From the NCBI GenBank assembly GCA_014529385.2, contig CM043968.1, forward strand, positions 7,205,648 to 7,269,647: a stretch of 64,000 bases of DNA, read 5' to 3'. Position 1 is the stretch's first letter. Every line of letters begins with the position of its first letter. This stretch comes from Adiantum capillus-veneris (lineage: Eukaryota; Streptophyta; Polypodiopsida; Polypodiales; Pteridaceae). The notes beneath the pieces are model-generated. The model saw nothing but the letters and a program-made list of their open reading frames with translations. It was not told the origin of the DNA and searched no databases. Below, piece by piece: positions 33,999 to 45,973 of the stretch. The position numbers and the translations under genes are program-made.

Positions 33999-35184
33999 AC
34001 ATGTTCGACCGGGGTAAGAGGCAGATCACCTTTACCACAATAGATGTAACCTCCGATGTCCTTGGAGAGTCCCCAGGGGGTAGAATCTCCAAATGAACAA
34101 AGGTTGGTGACCATACCACTATCGTGAAAGAAGTCAAAGCATCTCCAACTCGCACTGGGTACTTCTGTCAATAATGGCCCTTTTCCCCACAATTATTGCA
34201 ATGTCATTCCACCTTCAAGGCTTCCCTTTTAGCATCACTCTTCTTTTCTTTGTTGTTGTTGTTGCTTTTATTCTTACCCTTCTGCTTGTTGTTGTTGTTA
34301 TTGTTGTGGGAATAACCGGTCAATGCTTGAGAGCGTGACTTCTTCACCATATTGAATCGCTCCTCTTGGTTTGACACCATTGGAGCAATATCATCCCAAG
34401 AAATAGTATTCACTCAACACTCATAATCCATAAAGAATAGAAATTGGTATACTAAGGATGTAACTGGCCGGATGAGTTTTTGTATCCAAGGTCCTGCACT
34501 GCACCTCAAGGGCTATTTTCTTCATTGGAGAAACTCAATCACAAAGTAAAGAAAGTCGATCCCAAATCAACTTCGCATCTTTCATCAATCAGATGTGACT
34601 GATGACTGATGGTGTACAATTGAGGATAATGAGAGACCAAATTCTAGCATTGATACGCTCCATAATTTCTCTCCCACATGGTCCTTTGGCTTTTAAAAAT
34701 TGCTTGGAACAAAGCCTCCAAGCTCTTAGAGTCAAAGACTGCCACCATGGTCGCTTTCAAAATGGCATAGTCCTCACCATTCAATTTCTGATTTGAAGAA
34801 AACGTAGGGAGGGTAGGTATCTTGATTGGTTGATCACCTATGCCGGCGTAGAACTGGGACCAATCTCCCCACTCCTTATTGATGGTTGATTTGCCACCAT
34901 CATCGATCGCACCCTCATGTTGTACCTCTTCAGCACGGACCAAATTCATGTCAAAACCATCACGTCTCTCCATTATGTTGGAGAACTTGGGCATGTGATG
35001 AGGCTAGGTCAAAGTAGAAGAGAGGAAAACTTCAAATCTGGCCATAATCGCTACAATCAGCCCCAAATGAGTGAAAAATGCACAAAAAAAAAAGCAAACC
35101 GTCTCTTTTTGTCACAAAAATTTAGCACCAAAACCTCCCACAAATCATCGATCAAATTTGAGAGCACATCATGACTCTGATACT
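33999..35184 (-). pseudogene. Element D: copia Gag fragment
   Basis: 34994-34644 encodes a copia-type Gag N-terminal region (LNGEDYAILKATMVAVFDS). 34413-34204 is its Asn/Lys-rich C-terminal part, followed by a zinc-knuckle relic with CNNCGEKGHY near 34200-34160. A tRNA-primer-like TATCAGAG lies at 35182-35175 next to a possible LTR start at 35185. Stops lie between the pieces. The element is cut at about 33998 by the LTR of element C or by a rearrangement; no Pol is seen. Confidence 0.65.
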
Positions 35185-35704
<520 letters not shown>

Positions 35705-36027
35705 TATATAGGGAAATACGCAAATTTCCCTACCTAGCCTCATGCCCCAATGTCAGAATAAAAGGCTAAAAATGCTAATAGATGTGTCAATTCATTTAAA
35801 GTAACCTAGGACCCATATTTAGTAGCAAAACTGCAAAACACTAGACTCTGACCCCAAGAAACCCTAGAAATAGGGGTCTTGCAAGTCTCATGCTAGCCTA
35901 CCGGGTGCATAACATTGTGGAGTGCATCGCCAGGAAAAGGTACATCTACCTCAGATATAGCTGGACATAGCCACCACAAAACAACCCTCACTCCCTAATT
36001 TGCTCCTAGGAGATACTGGAGCCACCA
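35705..36027. other. Unassigned spacer
   Basis: No coding motif or repeat recognised. The last five bases (CACCA) are the target duplication of element G. Confidence 0.4.
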
Positions 36028-36219
36028 TGAAGGAGTACGAGTGGAAGTGCAACGCGAGAGAGAGTGCGAGAAGAAGAGCACGACGATATGGTGAACTCGC
36101 TCTACTGTAATGTGTAGAGCATAGTGAGTTCTTATTAGGTTTTTACAAAAGAATATGTGTACATACTTGGCGGCCCGCCCACTTACCTGGGCGACCACAT
36201 TGGGCTTTATACCCCAAAA
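36028..36219 (-). repeat. 3' LTR of element G
   Basis: About 192 bp. Its inner end reads CCCCAAAAA where the partner has CCCCAACA, so the terminal CA is mutated. Confidence 0.9.
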
Positions 36220-36410
36220 ACCTCCCACTTAAAGTCCAATGTGGTACTTTAAGTGTGAGAGCAGCTACTATACAAGCTAATATACAAGAGATGTAGAGAA
36301 GTGATGTACTACCCTACACCTAACTGCTTGCGAAAATGCGCAAAGCTCTCTGAGGGAAGTCCTTTTGTAAGTAGATCAGCAGGATTTTTTGTGGTGTGAA
36401 CTTTGACAAG

Positions 36411-39400
36411 CTAAAGTTGCTTATCCTCGAGCATTTCCCTGATGAAATGATACTTCACATCCACATGCTTTGTCTTTGAGTGATAAACTGGATTGCGAGC
36501 CAATTGTATAGCACTTTGACTATCACAATATAACACAGGAATCTCTTCTTTGATTCCCAAATCTGTTACTAGTCGATTAAGCCAAATTGATTCTTTGCAT
36601 GCCTCTGATGCTTCAACATATTCAGCCTCTGTAGTAGACTGAGTAACACAATCTTGTAATCTAGAATGCCATGATACTGCTCCACCAGCCAATGTAAAGA
36701 CATACCCTGACGTAGACCTTCGGTTGTCTAAGTCACCTGCATAATCTGAGTCTGTAAAACCCTTTACACTTAGCTCCTGACTCCCATAGCATATACTCAA
36801 TATTCCTTTCACTGCCTCCCAATGTTTCTTGCCTGGGTTTGACATGTATCGACTTACTACTCCCACTGCAAATGCAATGTCTGGGCGAGTAGCAATCATT
36901 GCATACATCAAACTACCCACTGCAGACGCATATGGAATCTTATCCATTTCAGCCTGTTCTTCCTTAGACACAGGAAAATCTTGTTTGCTAAGTTTCACAT
37001 ATGGTGGCAATGGAACACTCAATGCCTTTCCCTTCTCCATATTGAAACATTGCAAAACCTTGTCAATATACTCTGTTTGAGATAACCAAATCAACTTCTT
37101 TGATATGTCTCTCTCAATGCGCATACCAAGTATATGACTTGCGTCACCCATGTCTTTCATGTCAAACGATTTTGCCATCTTTGACTTCAAAGCTGAAATT
37201 TCTTCCAAGTGCTTGCCAGCAATCAACATGTCATCCACATACAAAATAAGGATCAGCCAACTGCCATCCTTAGCCTTCTTTGTATATAGACAGTGATCGA
37301 ACTCACTACGTTTGTAGCCTTGAGAAAGCATAAACTTGTGGAATTTATGGTACCATGCCCTCGGTGATTGTTTTAAGCCATAAAGACTCTTTAACAACTG
37401 GCATACCCAATCTTCCTTGCCTTTCTCAACAAACCCTTCTGGCTGCTGCATGTAAATTTCCACATCTAAATCACCATGCAAGAACGCTGTCTTGACATTC
37501 ATTTGGTGCAACACCAAATCTAATATGGCAACCAATGCAAGAAAGCATCTCAATGTAGTCATCTTGACCACCGGAGAGAAGACTTCATCAAAGTCAATGC
37601 CTTGTTCTTGCTTAAAGCCCTTGGCAACAAGCCTTGCTTTGTACTTTGGCTGACTATCATGAGCGGTGATCTTATACTTGTAAACCCATTTACAAGGTAG
37701 AGCCTTTTTGCCCCGTGGTAATTTAACTAGATTCCATGTCTGGTTTTTATGCAGAGCTGTCATCTCTGACTGCATGGCCAATTGCCAATTCCCGGAGTCC
37801 TTCATTTGCACTGCTTCCTTGTAACATGAAGGCTCATTGCAATCAGTCAACATGACATAATTCATAGATGGAACAAACCTATCAGGAGGTCGTGTGACAC
37901 GTCCAGATCTAGGCACAATAGGTGGCTCAGGCTCAGCCACAACCTGTGGTTCCACTCTATCCTGTCCTTGCTCCTCTTGAGCTCTGACATTTTGTCTTGC
38001 ACGTGCAGGTCCATCTTCTTGGAAGACAACTCTTCTAATCTCCTCAACCCTCTCTGGTTTAGAATGATATTTGGATTCATTAAAGTGAACATCATTGCTG
38101 CGGACAACCTTTCTGGATTCGGGATCCCAAAGTCTGTACCCCATCTCACCAAAATTACCATAGCCTAGAAAGATGCACTTTCTACTCTTTGGCTCAAGTT
38201 TGTTCCTAAATTCCTTTGGAACGTGAGTATATGCCTCACAGCCAAAGACTCTGAGATGCTTGTATGAGGGCATTTTGCCTGACCATACCATCTCTGACAC
38301 TGAATCCTTCTGCAAAACCTTGCTAGGTGATCTATTTACAAGATGAACAGCTGTTGATACAGCTTCAGCCCAAAACCCATTTGGCAGCTGTGCATTAGAC
38401 AACATACTTCTGACCTTCTCTTGTATGGTCCTATTCATCCTCTCAGCAACACCATTTTGAGGAGGATTGTAAGGAGCAGTAAGTTCACGTTTTATACCTT
38501 TTGACTCACAAAAGTCCTGAAAGGCCTTTGAAACATACTCTCCACCATTGCCAGTGCGTAAGCATTTAAGCTTCTTGCCACTCTGATTCTCCACAAGTGT
38601 CACACACGTTGCAACACCATTTTGAGGAGGATTGTAAGGAGCAGTAAGTTCACGTTTTATACCTTTTGACTCACAAAGTCCTGAAAGGCCTTTGAAACAT
38701 ACTCTCCACCATTGCCAGTGCGTAAGCATTTAAGCTTCTTGCCACTCTGATTCTCCACAAGTGTCACAAACGTTTTGAAAACACTAAACGCTTCATCCTT
38801 GTGCTTGAGAAAGTAAACCCATACTTTCCTCGAGTAATCATCTATAAATGTCATAAAGTAAGAAGCTCCCCTACAGATAGGTTAGGCATAGGTCCACACA
38901 AATCACTATGAACACAGATTTCAAAATCATTAAATGAAAAGCCAGGCAAATAACCAGAACGAGACAAGATTTCCATTCCCTCTTGGACATATGTCCTAAC
39001 CGGATATGCCACAAAGAAACGTTCGGCTGCTCGGTTACATTGATTACATTTTAGAGACATTTGATACATAAATCATGTAAAGTCCTCCAGACTTTACTCC
39101 ATGTGCTACTGTCATAGAACCTTGGATATCTTCCACATGTTCTGTCGAAAAGTGGTGACGTAGCCAGCATCATCAAGTAAACCTGTGCTGATCAAGATCT
39201 TTGTAATTGCGGGAACATGTCTCACATTCTTCAGCGTGAAAGAAGAGCCATTCTGAAACTTCAATTGAACATCTCCAACACCTAAGATCTCACATGTCTG
39301 CCCATTGCCTAGCCGAACATGATCTTTAGTGGTCACATAAGAGGTAAACCACTCCTTGTTTGGAGACACATGAAGTGATGCCCCTGAGTCTATAATCCAG

Positions 39401-40262
39401 TCACTCAGTGCATTTCCATCAGATGCTGTAAGAGAGCTGAGTCCATTGTATTCTTCAAGAAGTAGATGTCTCCTGACACTAGACTGTCATCCTCTGCAAC
39501 AGTGTTTGTCACATTTATTTCTTGAATCTTCACTGAGGACTTGTTCTTCTCACCATGGTCTTCAGCTTTCTCTTTGCCTTTTTCTGCTTTCCATTCTCTG
39601 CAGTCTCTTTTCATGTGACCCTTCTTGCCACAATGGTAGCATTCTATGTCACTCTTGCCTTTAGCACTGCGGGACTTGCTACGAGACTAATTCCTCTTTC
39701 CACCTTTGTACTTTTCTTTGGTCCTTCCCCTGACAACTAAGGTTGTTCCTTTGCCTTTGTCCATTGTCTTTCTATTGGTTTCTTTAGTAAGCAGACTTCC
39801 TTCTACACCTGCTATGTTCAAACCATCTGGAGGTGCAGAATTACTCAAAGCTGTGCGAAAAGTGTCCCAACTTTCCGGCAATGTGATCAACAGGAACATA
39901 GCTCTAACAGGTTCATCAAACTTGACACCTTGAGCTGACAACTGAATAGATTGTGTTGAATTCATTCAGATGATTGCATAAAGATCACTCAGCTTTAACC
40001 ATGCTTGATAAGCCGACATCTCGTCTGCTACATTGAAGTAAACGCTTTCTGCCAAAGTCAGCATAATGGTAGAAAGTGCCAATTCATCCATTTCGCTCCA
40101 TTCATCTTCGTCCATATCTTCTGGTTTTATCCCCTTGAGCTTTATAGGTTTTATCTGCTTCTTTTGTACCAACACGTGCCAAATCTGCTGCTTACACAAT
40201 GGGAAATTGGTTCCATCCAGCTTCTTGATATTGTAAAGAGTAGTGTCCTGTGATCCAGCCAT
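36411..40262 (-). pseudogene. Element G copia polyprotein (Gag to RNase H), frameshifted
   Basis: Gag starts at 40262 (MAGSQDTTLYNIKKLDG) and continues across a stop at about 39966. The knuckle CYHCGKKGHMKRDC lies near 39640-39600. Protease IIDSGASLHVS lies near 39390. The HHCC region and first integrase Asp (HSDLCGP) lie near 38910. The second catalytic Asp is replaced: RTGNGGEY instead of RTDNGGEY, in both copies of a 165-bp tandem duplication. From about 38600 to the stop at 36411 the frame is open: AERMNRTI, RT with YVDDMLIAG, and RNase H with FTDSDYAGD and TEAEYVEASEACKE. Loss of the Asp plus frameshifts should abolish integration. Confidence 0.92.
38446..38774 (-). repeat. 165-bp tandem duplication in element G integrase
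   Basis: Copy 1 is 38446-38610 and copy 2 is 38611-38774. They are nearly identical; copy 2 lacks one A in CACAAAGTCC (CACAAAAGTCC in copy 1), which shifts the frame. Confidence 0.9.
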
Positions 40263-41308
40263 AGCTACGCTTCACAGTAGTTTACTTTTCTGGGAAAAAT
40301 TCGGCAGAGTTTTCCCTGTAAATTGACCTCTGAACCAATATCAACCTGTCAAATGAACCAAGAAAGCTTCAGATTCTACAGAAATTTTGGCAGAGTCTCC
40401 TTTGTAAAATGGCTCTGGTGTACTAAAAACAGACCAAAAAACAGCTCAAAAAACATTGTCTCTCTGACACTGTAAGCTGCGGGTAAACCTGTCCTGCACC
40501 TGTACTGTCTCTCATTGTCCTGTCACTGTCCTATAAGCATAGACTGCGACAATGCCTCAACGGCAGTAAAGCAAAGATGCAATCCCAACTGTCTAACTCA
40601 CAGTCAATACATCCTAGCTGCCTATCTAAGGGTGCTCAAGGGATCGCTCCAAGACCTATATCACCGAAAGGATCTCAACATTCGAGAGTCCCCCAGCTCA
40701 ATAAAACCTCACTCAACCCTCAACAAAGGCTGCAGTAAATCTGATAGTACATAGACTTCCCACAAAGTCATACATCCACAAATTTCCCACTGTATGTTGT
40801 AACCACTGCGGCGATTGTTTTTTGCTGCGTGACTCACAGCCAGCAAACCCTCAACAGACATACATCATCTCTGACAATACATCCCATGTGGAGGTACCTG
40901 CAATGTCAGGATGAAATCTGGAATATCAAGCAGCAAACACAAGCTACCTGATGAACTAGTGGATGTCGCCTACAGTCTGTGTGTAGATGCGCCCGTGTCG
41001 TATGTGACACGTCTCCAAGAACTGTGAGCCGTCCTTCGATGTGTAGACAACCACAAATCAACACTCTGGGAGTGTCGATATCCTCAGCACCTGCAGTCAT
41101 AGGCCGAAAACCCCAAATATGCAGAGTCGGATCTGCACCCGCTGAGACCACGTAGTCGAAAATGGCCTACGCAGAACTTTGTCGAAGCCAAACGGTAACC
41201 GAGATTTGGGGCCGTGTCTTCGCCTGTCGAATTTCACTCCAATCTGAGTTGGTGACTCTAGCCTCCTGCAGTGCTGCCCCGAGCCTCGATATGAGCTCTG
41301 ATACCAGT
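40263..41308 (-). other. Long leader of element G
   Basis: About 1 kb between the 5' LTR and Gag start with no convincing coding capacity. It holds the PBS at its right end. Confidence 0.6.
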
Positions 41309-41500
41309 TGAAGGAGTACGAGCGAAAGTGCGATGCGAGAGAGAGTGCGAGAAGAAGAGCACGACGATATGGTGAACTCGCTCTACTGTAATTTGTAGAG
41401 CATAGTGAGTTCTTATTAGGTTTTTACAAAAGAATATGTGTACATACCTGGCGGCCCGCCCACTTACCTGGGCGACCACATTGGGCTTTATGCCCCAACA
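41309..41500 (-). repeat. 5' LTR of element G
   Basis: 192 bp, TG...CA ends, followed by the CACCA duplication. Confidence 0.92.
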
Positions 41501-41505
41501 CACCA

Positions 41506-41982
41506 CCGACGGACAAGAATCTAAACTCTAACAAAAAATTGGTATTCATTGTGTTGATGTTTAAATCCCTTAGAGTTATATCATCTATGATGAAAAGAAA
41601 CCATTCAAATTCAAACATTCCTAGTCTTCCAACTTATTTATGCTTTTTGTTGGAATTTTGATAGTCTACTCTTCACAAGAATCTGGTCTTTAGTGTCTTT
41701 TTCATCGGGCTAAAGTTGCCAAATCTGAGCTAGATTCCAAGCTTGCCTTGAATAATACCATCAAAATTTCATATGTTTTATCATATAGAAACGAGAAAAT
41801 TTTGACCTTAAAATCGAGAGAGTTTTATATCCTTTTCTCTCTCATTAGAAAAAACTAGTAAAATCATATTAGGTCTTGAGTTCAATACATTTTTAATGTC
41901 TCTTTGAAAATGTTCCTACCATGTAAAAATTCTCTTCTTCCTCGTTGGTCTCTCTTGATTATCAATTCCTATGTTCGACTAA

Positions 41983-42047
<65 letters not shown>

Positions 42048-42179
42048 CCCAAATTATCAGGTCATGTTCTCATTGAATAGATCTAGGTCTCTAAATTTGT
42101 TTTCGACAGATCTTTGATATTTCTTAGAATTTTTTCTATGATGTCAAAATTATTATTCTTCTTCTTCTTCTTCTGCATC

Positions 42180-42234
<55 letters not shown>

Positions 42235-42326
42235 CTACCATGCATATTGCTAGTAGTTTCTCTCACTTGGAGATAGATTCTCTCTCTCTCTCTCTATATC
42301 TATATATATATATATATATATATATC

Positions 42327-42360
<34 letters not shown>

Positions 42361-42439
42361 ATATATATATTTTAGGAGATGGATGCAACTGTCTCTATGT
42401 TTGTGGGAGCATTGCATAACTAATTGAGTCAAGCCTTTG
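41506..42439. repeat. Spacer with dense microsatellites
   Basis: (CT)n at 41984-42045, (CT)n/(CA)n at 42180-42232, and (CT)n followed by (TA)n blocks at 42282-42370. No gene was recognised in the rest. Confidence 0.85.
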
Positions 42440-42768
42440 CATAAAGGAGGGCTTGTAAAGAATGCAAAAAGCTATCGGACTATAATGATTGGGGATCTCT
42501 TATAGCAAAGTTGTTTAGGTGGATAATGGAGATAAAATTTAGTGATTGGGCTCAAAGAATAGCAAGCATGCAAAAGGACAAGCTGGCTTTTGTCAGCACC
42601 ATTGATCATCTTGTCACTCTTCTTGTTCTCATTGGGGAAAATCATTTGACAGGCATGCTATTGTACTGTTTCTTTGTGGACTTTAAGAAAGCCTTTGATA
42701 TTATTCCCCGTAATAATTTGTGGAGAAGGTTGAAAGAACTTCAAGTGCCAAGTGAATTTATGTTCGCC
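42440..42768 (+). pseudogene. LINE (non-LTR retrotransposon) reverse-transcriptase fragment
   Basis: Reads STIDHLVTLLVLIGEN, then CFFVDFKKAFDIIPR and LWRRLKELQVPSEFM. These are the first RT blocks (fingers and palm, with the FVDFKKAFD catalytic-Asp motif) of plant and animal LINEs. It is cut after about 110 codons; neither endonuclease nor the FADD block is present. An in-frame open stretch runs 42511-42861, but similarity stops near 42768. Confidence 0.8.
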
Positions 42769-43659
42769 ATGTCACCCAACTCACTCACAATCAAATCAAC
42801 GCTCAATGGCATCAACAATCCCTGTCGTACCCTCTCATCAAAGTGGAACTATTACAGGTGAAAGAAAAGCTGTACAAAGATACGCAAGAAGATGGCACAG
42901 ATAAAGACCACCCAAAGTGGAGGTTAAGCTGGCTGAACAAGAATCCAAGATACCTGATTCTCTTCACAAGAGCACCTGCAGCCCTTTAAGGAGATCCAGC
43001 CTTCTGTCATGTACCCAGAGTAAGGACATGGCAAGCGCATGAAGCATTGCAAAAGAAGAGGCCAACTTGGCTTAACTTCCCCAGGCTGCCAACTCCAGAG
43101 AGAGGACAAGCATCAGAGGAATACATGGTGAAAATCCTAACGGGTGCCATGTCTTTCTTCAAGAGTCTACTAGATCTCTCCTGTGCCATGTTATGTAAGA
43201 TTTACAAAATGTTTCTAACATGTATACAAGTTTTTAATGAGCCTGAGCAAACAGGAGCCCCATGGCTATCATTTTTGGAAGGAAACAAAGGCTTATGCTA
43301 TGATCTGAGTGGGAAACCTTCAGAAGAAGTCCTGTATGGATTCTATGCCAGATGTATGTTCTTGCCATTGAATAATATGCTGGCCTTTGAGGAAGCTTTA
43401 TACACTGGATTCTTCACCTGACAAACAAAGATATTTGCATCGGTGATCATCAACCTAACATCCAGGTTTGTAGGCTACTCAGTGGTGGAGTTGAAGAATA
43501 AAGTAACAATGCAATATCTGCAAGTGTCCGACAAAGAACGAAAAATATAATATCAGAAGGCACTAGACGTGCTTAAAGACCGCCTCGCTAGCCGTCAATC
43601 TGAAGACTATTTCAGCCCATAAAGCTGTGTCAAGGGATGACACAGGCTAGGAGGGGGAA
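42769..43659 (+). CDS. Unidentified retroelement-like ORF fragments
   Basis: A frame readable from about 42769 and open at 43047-43421 encodes a hydrophilic then mixed sequence (RPTWLNFPRLPTPERG, later LSGKPSEEVLYGFYAR). I do not recognise it. It lies between a LINE fragment and a purine run (GGAGGGGGA) that abuts an LTR-like sequence, so it may be the 3' internal part of an unclassified LTR element. Stops interrupt it both sides of the open part. Confidence 0.3.
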
Positions 43660-44030
43660 TGTTATCAGCAAGCTAACACGGACACCATTTTTCGAAGTTC
43701 TCTTTGTAAAACATTTATTATTTTGATAAATAGGGAATATTGTAACTCCTACTTTCTCGAATAAACTCTGTAATTAATGAGCCGGGGCTACAAGCTTCCA
43801 GATTATATCAGCCAGTCATTTCCCAGCTTTGGTAGAACTCCATATTATTAGTTTTGACCACCCAAAAACCTTGTCTAAGGTATAAAAAGCCAATTTTGGT
43901 AAGTTTTTTTATAAGTTTTGGATAAGAAATACACAGCGTGAGCTAACGGTGCTCACTTCTCTCCTTCTTGTGCTTCCTACTCCTTCTCCGGTTGTCACAT
44001 TGCAATTGCGTTTGTTGCATTGCAACCACA
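43660..44030 (+). repeat. LTR-like sequence (single)
   Basis: Starts TGTTATCAGC directly after the purine run AGGAGGGGGA and ends CAACCACA. It contains AATAAA (43760) and TATAAAAAG (43881-43889). No second copy is in the window. Confidence 0.5.
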
Positions 44031-45152
44031 GGTAAGAGCTCTACGCATTGACGTAAGCCATTCACAGTATTTCGTAGATTTTGGCATCGTCGACCCCTGA
44101 CCTAATTTCATCATAACTAGGAATTTACACTTTTAAATTGAAAACTAAGCATAGGCGGGGTATTGGAGCATCATTGCTAACCATTTAGATGCATTTTGGG
44201 TCGAAAACGACTAGGTCAAACTGTTGTTAATAATTGCGATTTTGGAACTTGACCTAAAGTGGGGTTTAAGACCATAAGCATGTGTGCTTAGGTCTTATAA
44301 ACTTGTCCTAGAAGTTTCATTACGTTTGGATGTCATTTGATGTTGTAACGGATGTGATTTGCTTGCCGATGAGCGATTGGCTTTTGGTGATTTCAATCAC
44401 TTGAGTGTAGCTTGAGTTAGATGCGAGTTGTTAGTTGCTTTCCAAGAGATTGACAACTTCTTGTAGCCTCTATGTACTAGTCGAGTCAGCTTCGTCCCAT
44501 GGTTTGACAAATTAATCGTGGTTCTCGCTAATACTGCAATAAGATAGGATGGTCAGGTTAGACATGCGTCCCACAAAGACATGTTTCTACATCGTCCCTT
44601 GACTAGTAACCTTATCTCACCCTTGTCGAGGCCATGTGCAATGATACCAACCTTTAAAGCACATGCATAGGCTAGCAAATGGAGAAAGACCTTCCATTAG
44701 CATTGCTGAAAACAGGTTGTACAAAATGTCACTTTGATTACAGAATTTGATTGATGTGTTTTTGCATCAACTCTTGACTAGCAATTTGATCAACATTTTG
44801 GGCACATTAGACATAAATATCAATCAAAGCACAAGATGCAAGACATGTTTTGGCATCAACCCCTATCTAGAAACTTGATCATGAGTTCTTAGATCCATGT
44901 TGAGGCCTTGTCCATGTGATTGATATTCATGCTTCATTCAACATACATGTCAACCAAAACACTGCAAGAAAGACATGTTTTCACATCTTCCCCTAACTAG
45001 CAATCTAACCTCTCAACCATGTCAAGGTCTTATGCAATGCCACAAGATTTCAAGCATATGCATAGGTGATGGGATCCCAACATAGGCCTTCCCTAAGTAT
45101 TGCTGAGAATCTGCCATGCATTGGGCATGTTTGGAAATCCATGTGCTCGAGA
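44031..45152. repeat. Non-coding stretch with degenerate 150-bp repeats
   Basis: Copies at about 44576-44735 and 44972-45121 align along their length, with AGACATGTTT at the start and GCATTGCTGA or GTATTGCTGA near the end. Partial copies lie at about 44753 and 44844. No ORF of note. Confidence 0.6.
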
Positions 45153-45913
45153 TGTTAGGAAATAAGACGTAGATAAATAGATAATTGAGTAGATTACTTA
45201 ATGGAGAGAGACAGATTTATATACACGAGATTATAGAGTAGAGAGAGAGAGAGTACACACGATATACGTGGTTCACCCAATGTGGGCTACGTCCACGGGA
45301 AAGCAGCCACTCAATGGCTTTAGTACTTCAAAACAAAAAGTAGTTTACAAAGGGATTATACCCTTAATGGAGCTCACGCCTTGCTTCACTCTCACCACCT
45401 CACACTCACCTTGTTGCATCAACTTCACACTATGAAATATGTGTAGAAATGGCCTCCTTTTATAGGCCAAAAGGGCTGCCCTCTCTTATGAGAGACAGCC
45501 ATGTGTAGCCGCCCTTGTGCGAATAAGTCCAAATCGGACCCTCCAATCCACCCATGTGTGGCCGCCCTTGAGAAGACAAGTCCGCTTTTGAATTCGGCCA
45601 CCGGCCACCGGCCATTGACTTTCGACCACCGGCCATCGGCCATTGACTACCGGCCACCGGCCAACCGACCGGTTGTTTTCTGACCACTTTCCGGCCGCCG
45701 TCCGGCCATAATATTCCGGTGAAAAAAAAAGTTTCGGGGGCCTCTGCCCCCGAGGCCTTTAAAGTTGCCCCTAAATTCTTGTCCGTGAAAATTTTGGTTT
45801 CCGGTGAGTGATTTTCCTTCACACGCGATGGCTTCTCCTCATAATGGGGGCATTACAAATGTGCGCTTTTACCACAGAAAATTACAAGGGTAAATCAGGC
45901 TCTAAACTTAACA
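45153..45913 (-). repeat. 3' LTR of element H
   Basis: 761 bp. It holds a GC-rich minisatellite built on CCGGCCATTGACT (about 45596-45670). Confidence 0.92.
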
Positions 45914-45973
45914 ATCTCCCACTTGGAGACTGATCTCCAAACCAAACCTGTGACTGCTTTCCATTCTGGCTTC

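Larger units (their letters stand above)
36028..41500 (-). mobile_element. Element G: Ty1/copia retrotransposon, complete ends, broken ORF
   Basis: LTRs are at 36028-36219 (3') and 41309-41500 (5'), each about 192 bp and beginning TGAAGGAGTACGAG on the plus strand. The target duplication CACCA is exact (36023-36027, 41501-41505). The PBS relic TGGTATCAGAGC lies at 41306-41295. A polypurine stretch AAGTGGGAGG lies near 36230. About eight differences separate the LTRs. Confidence 0.94.
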
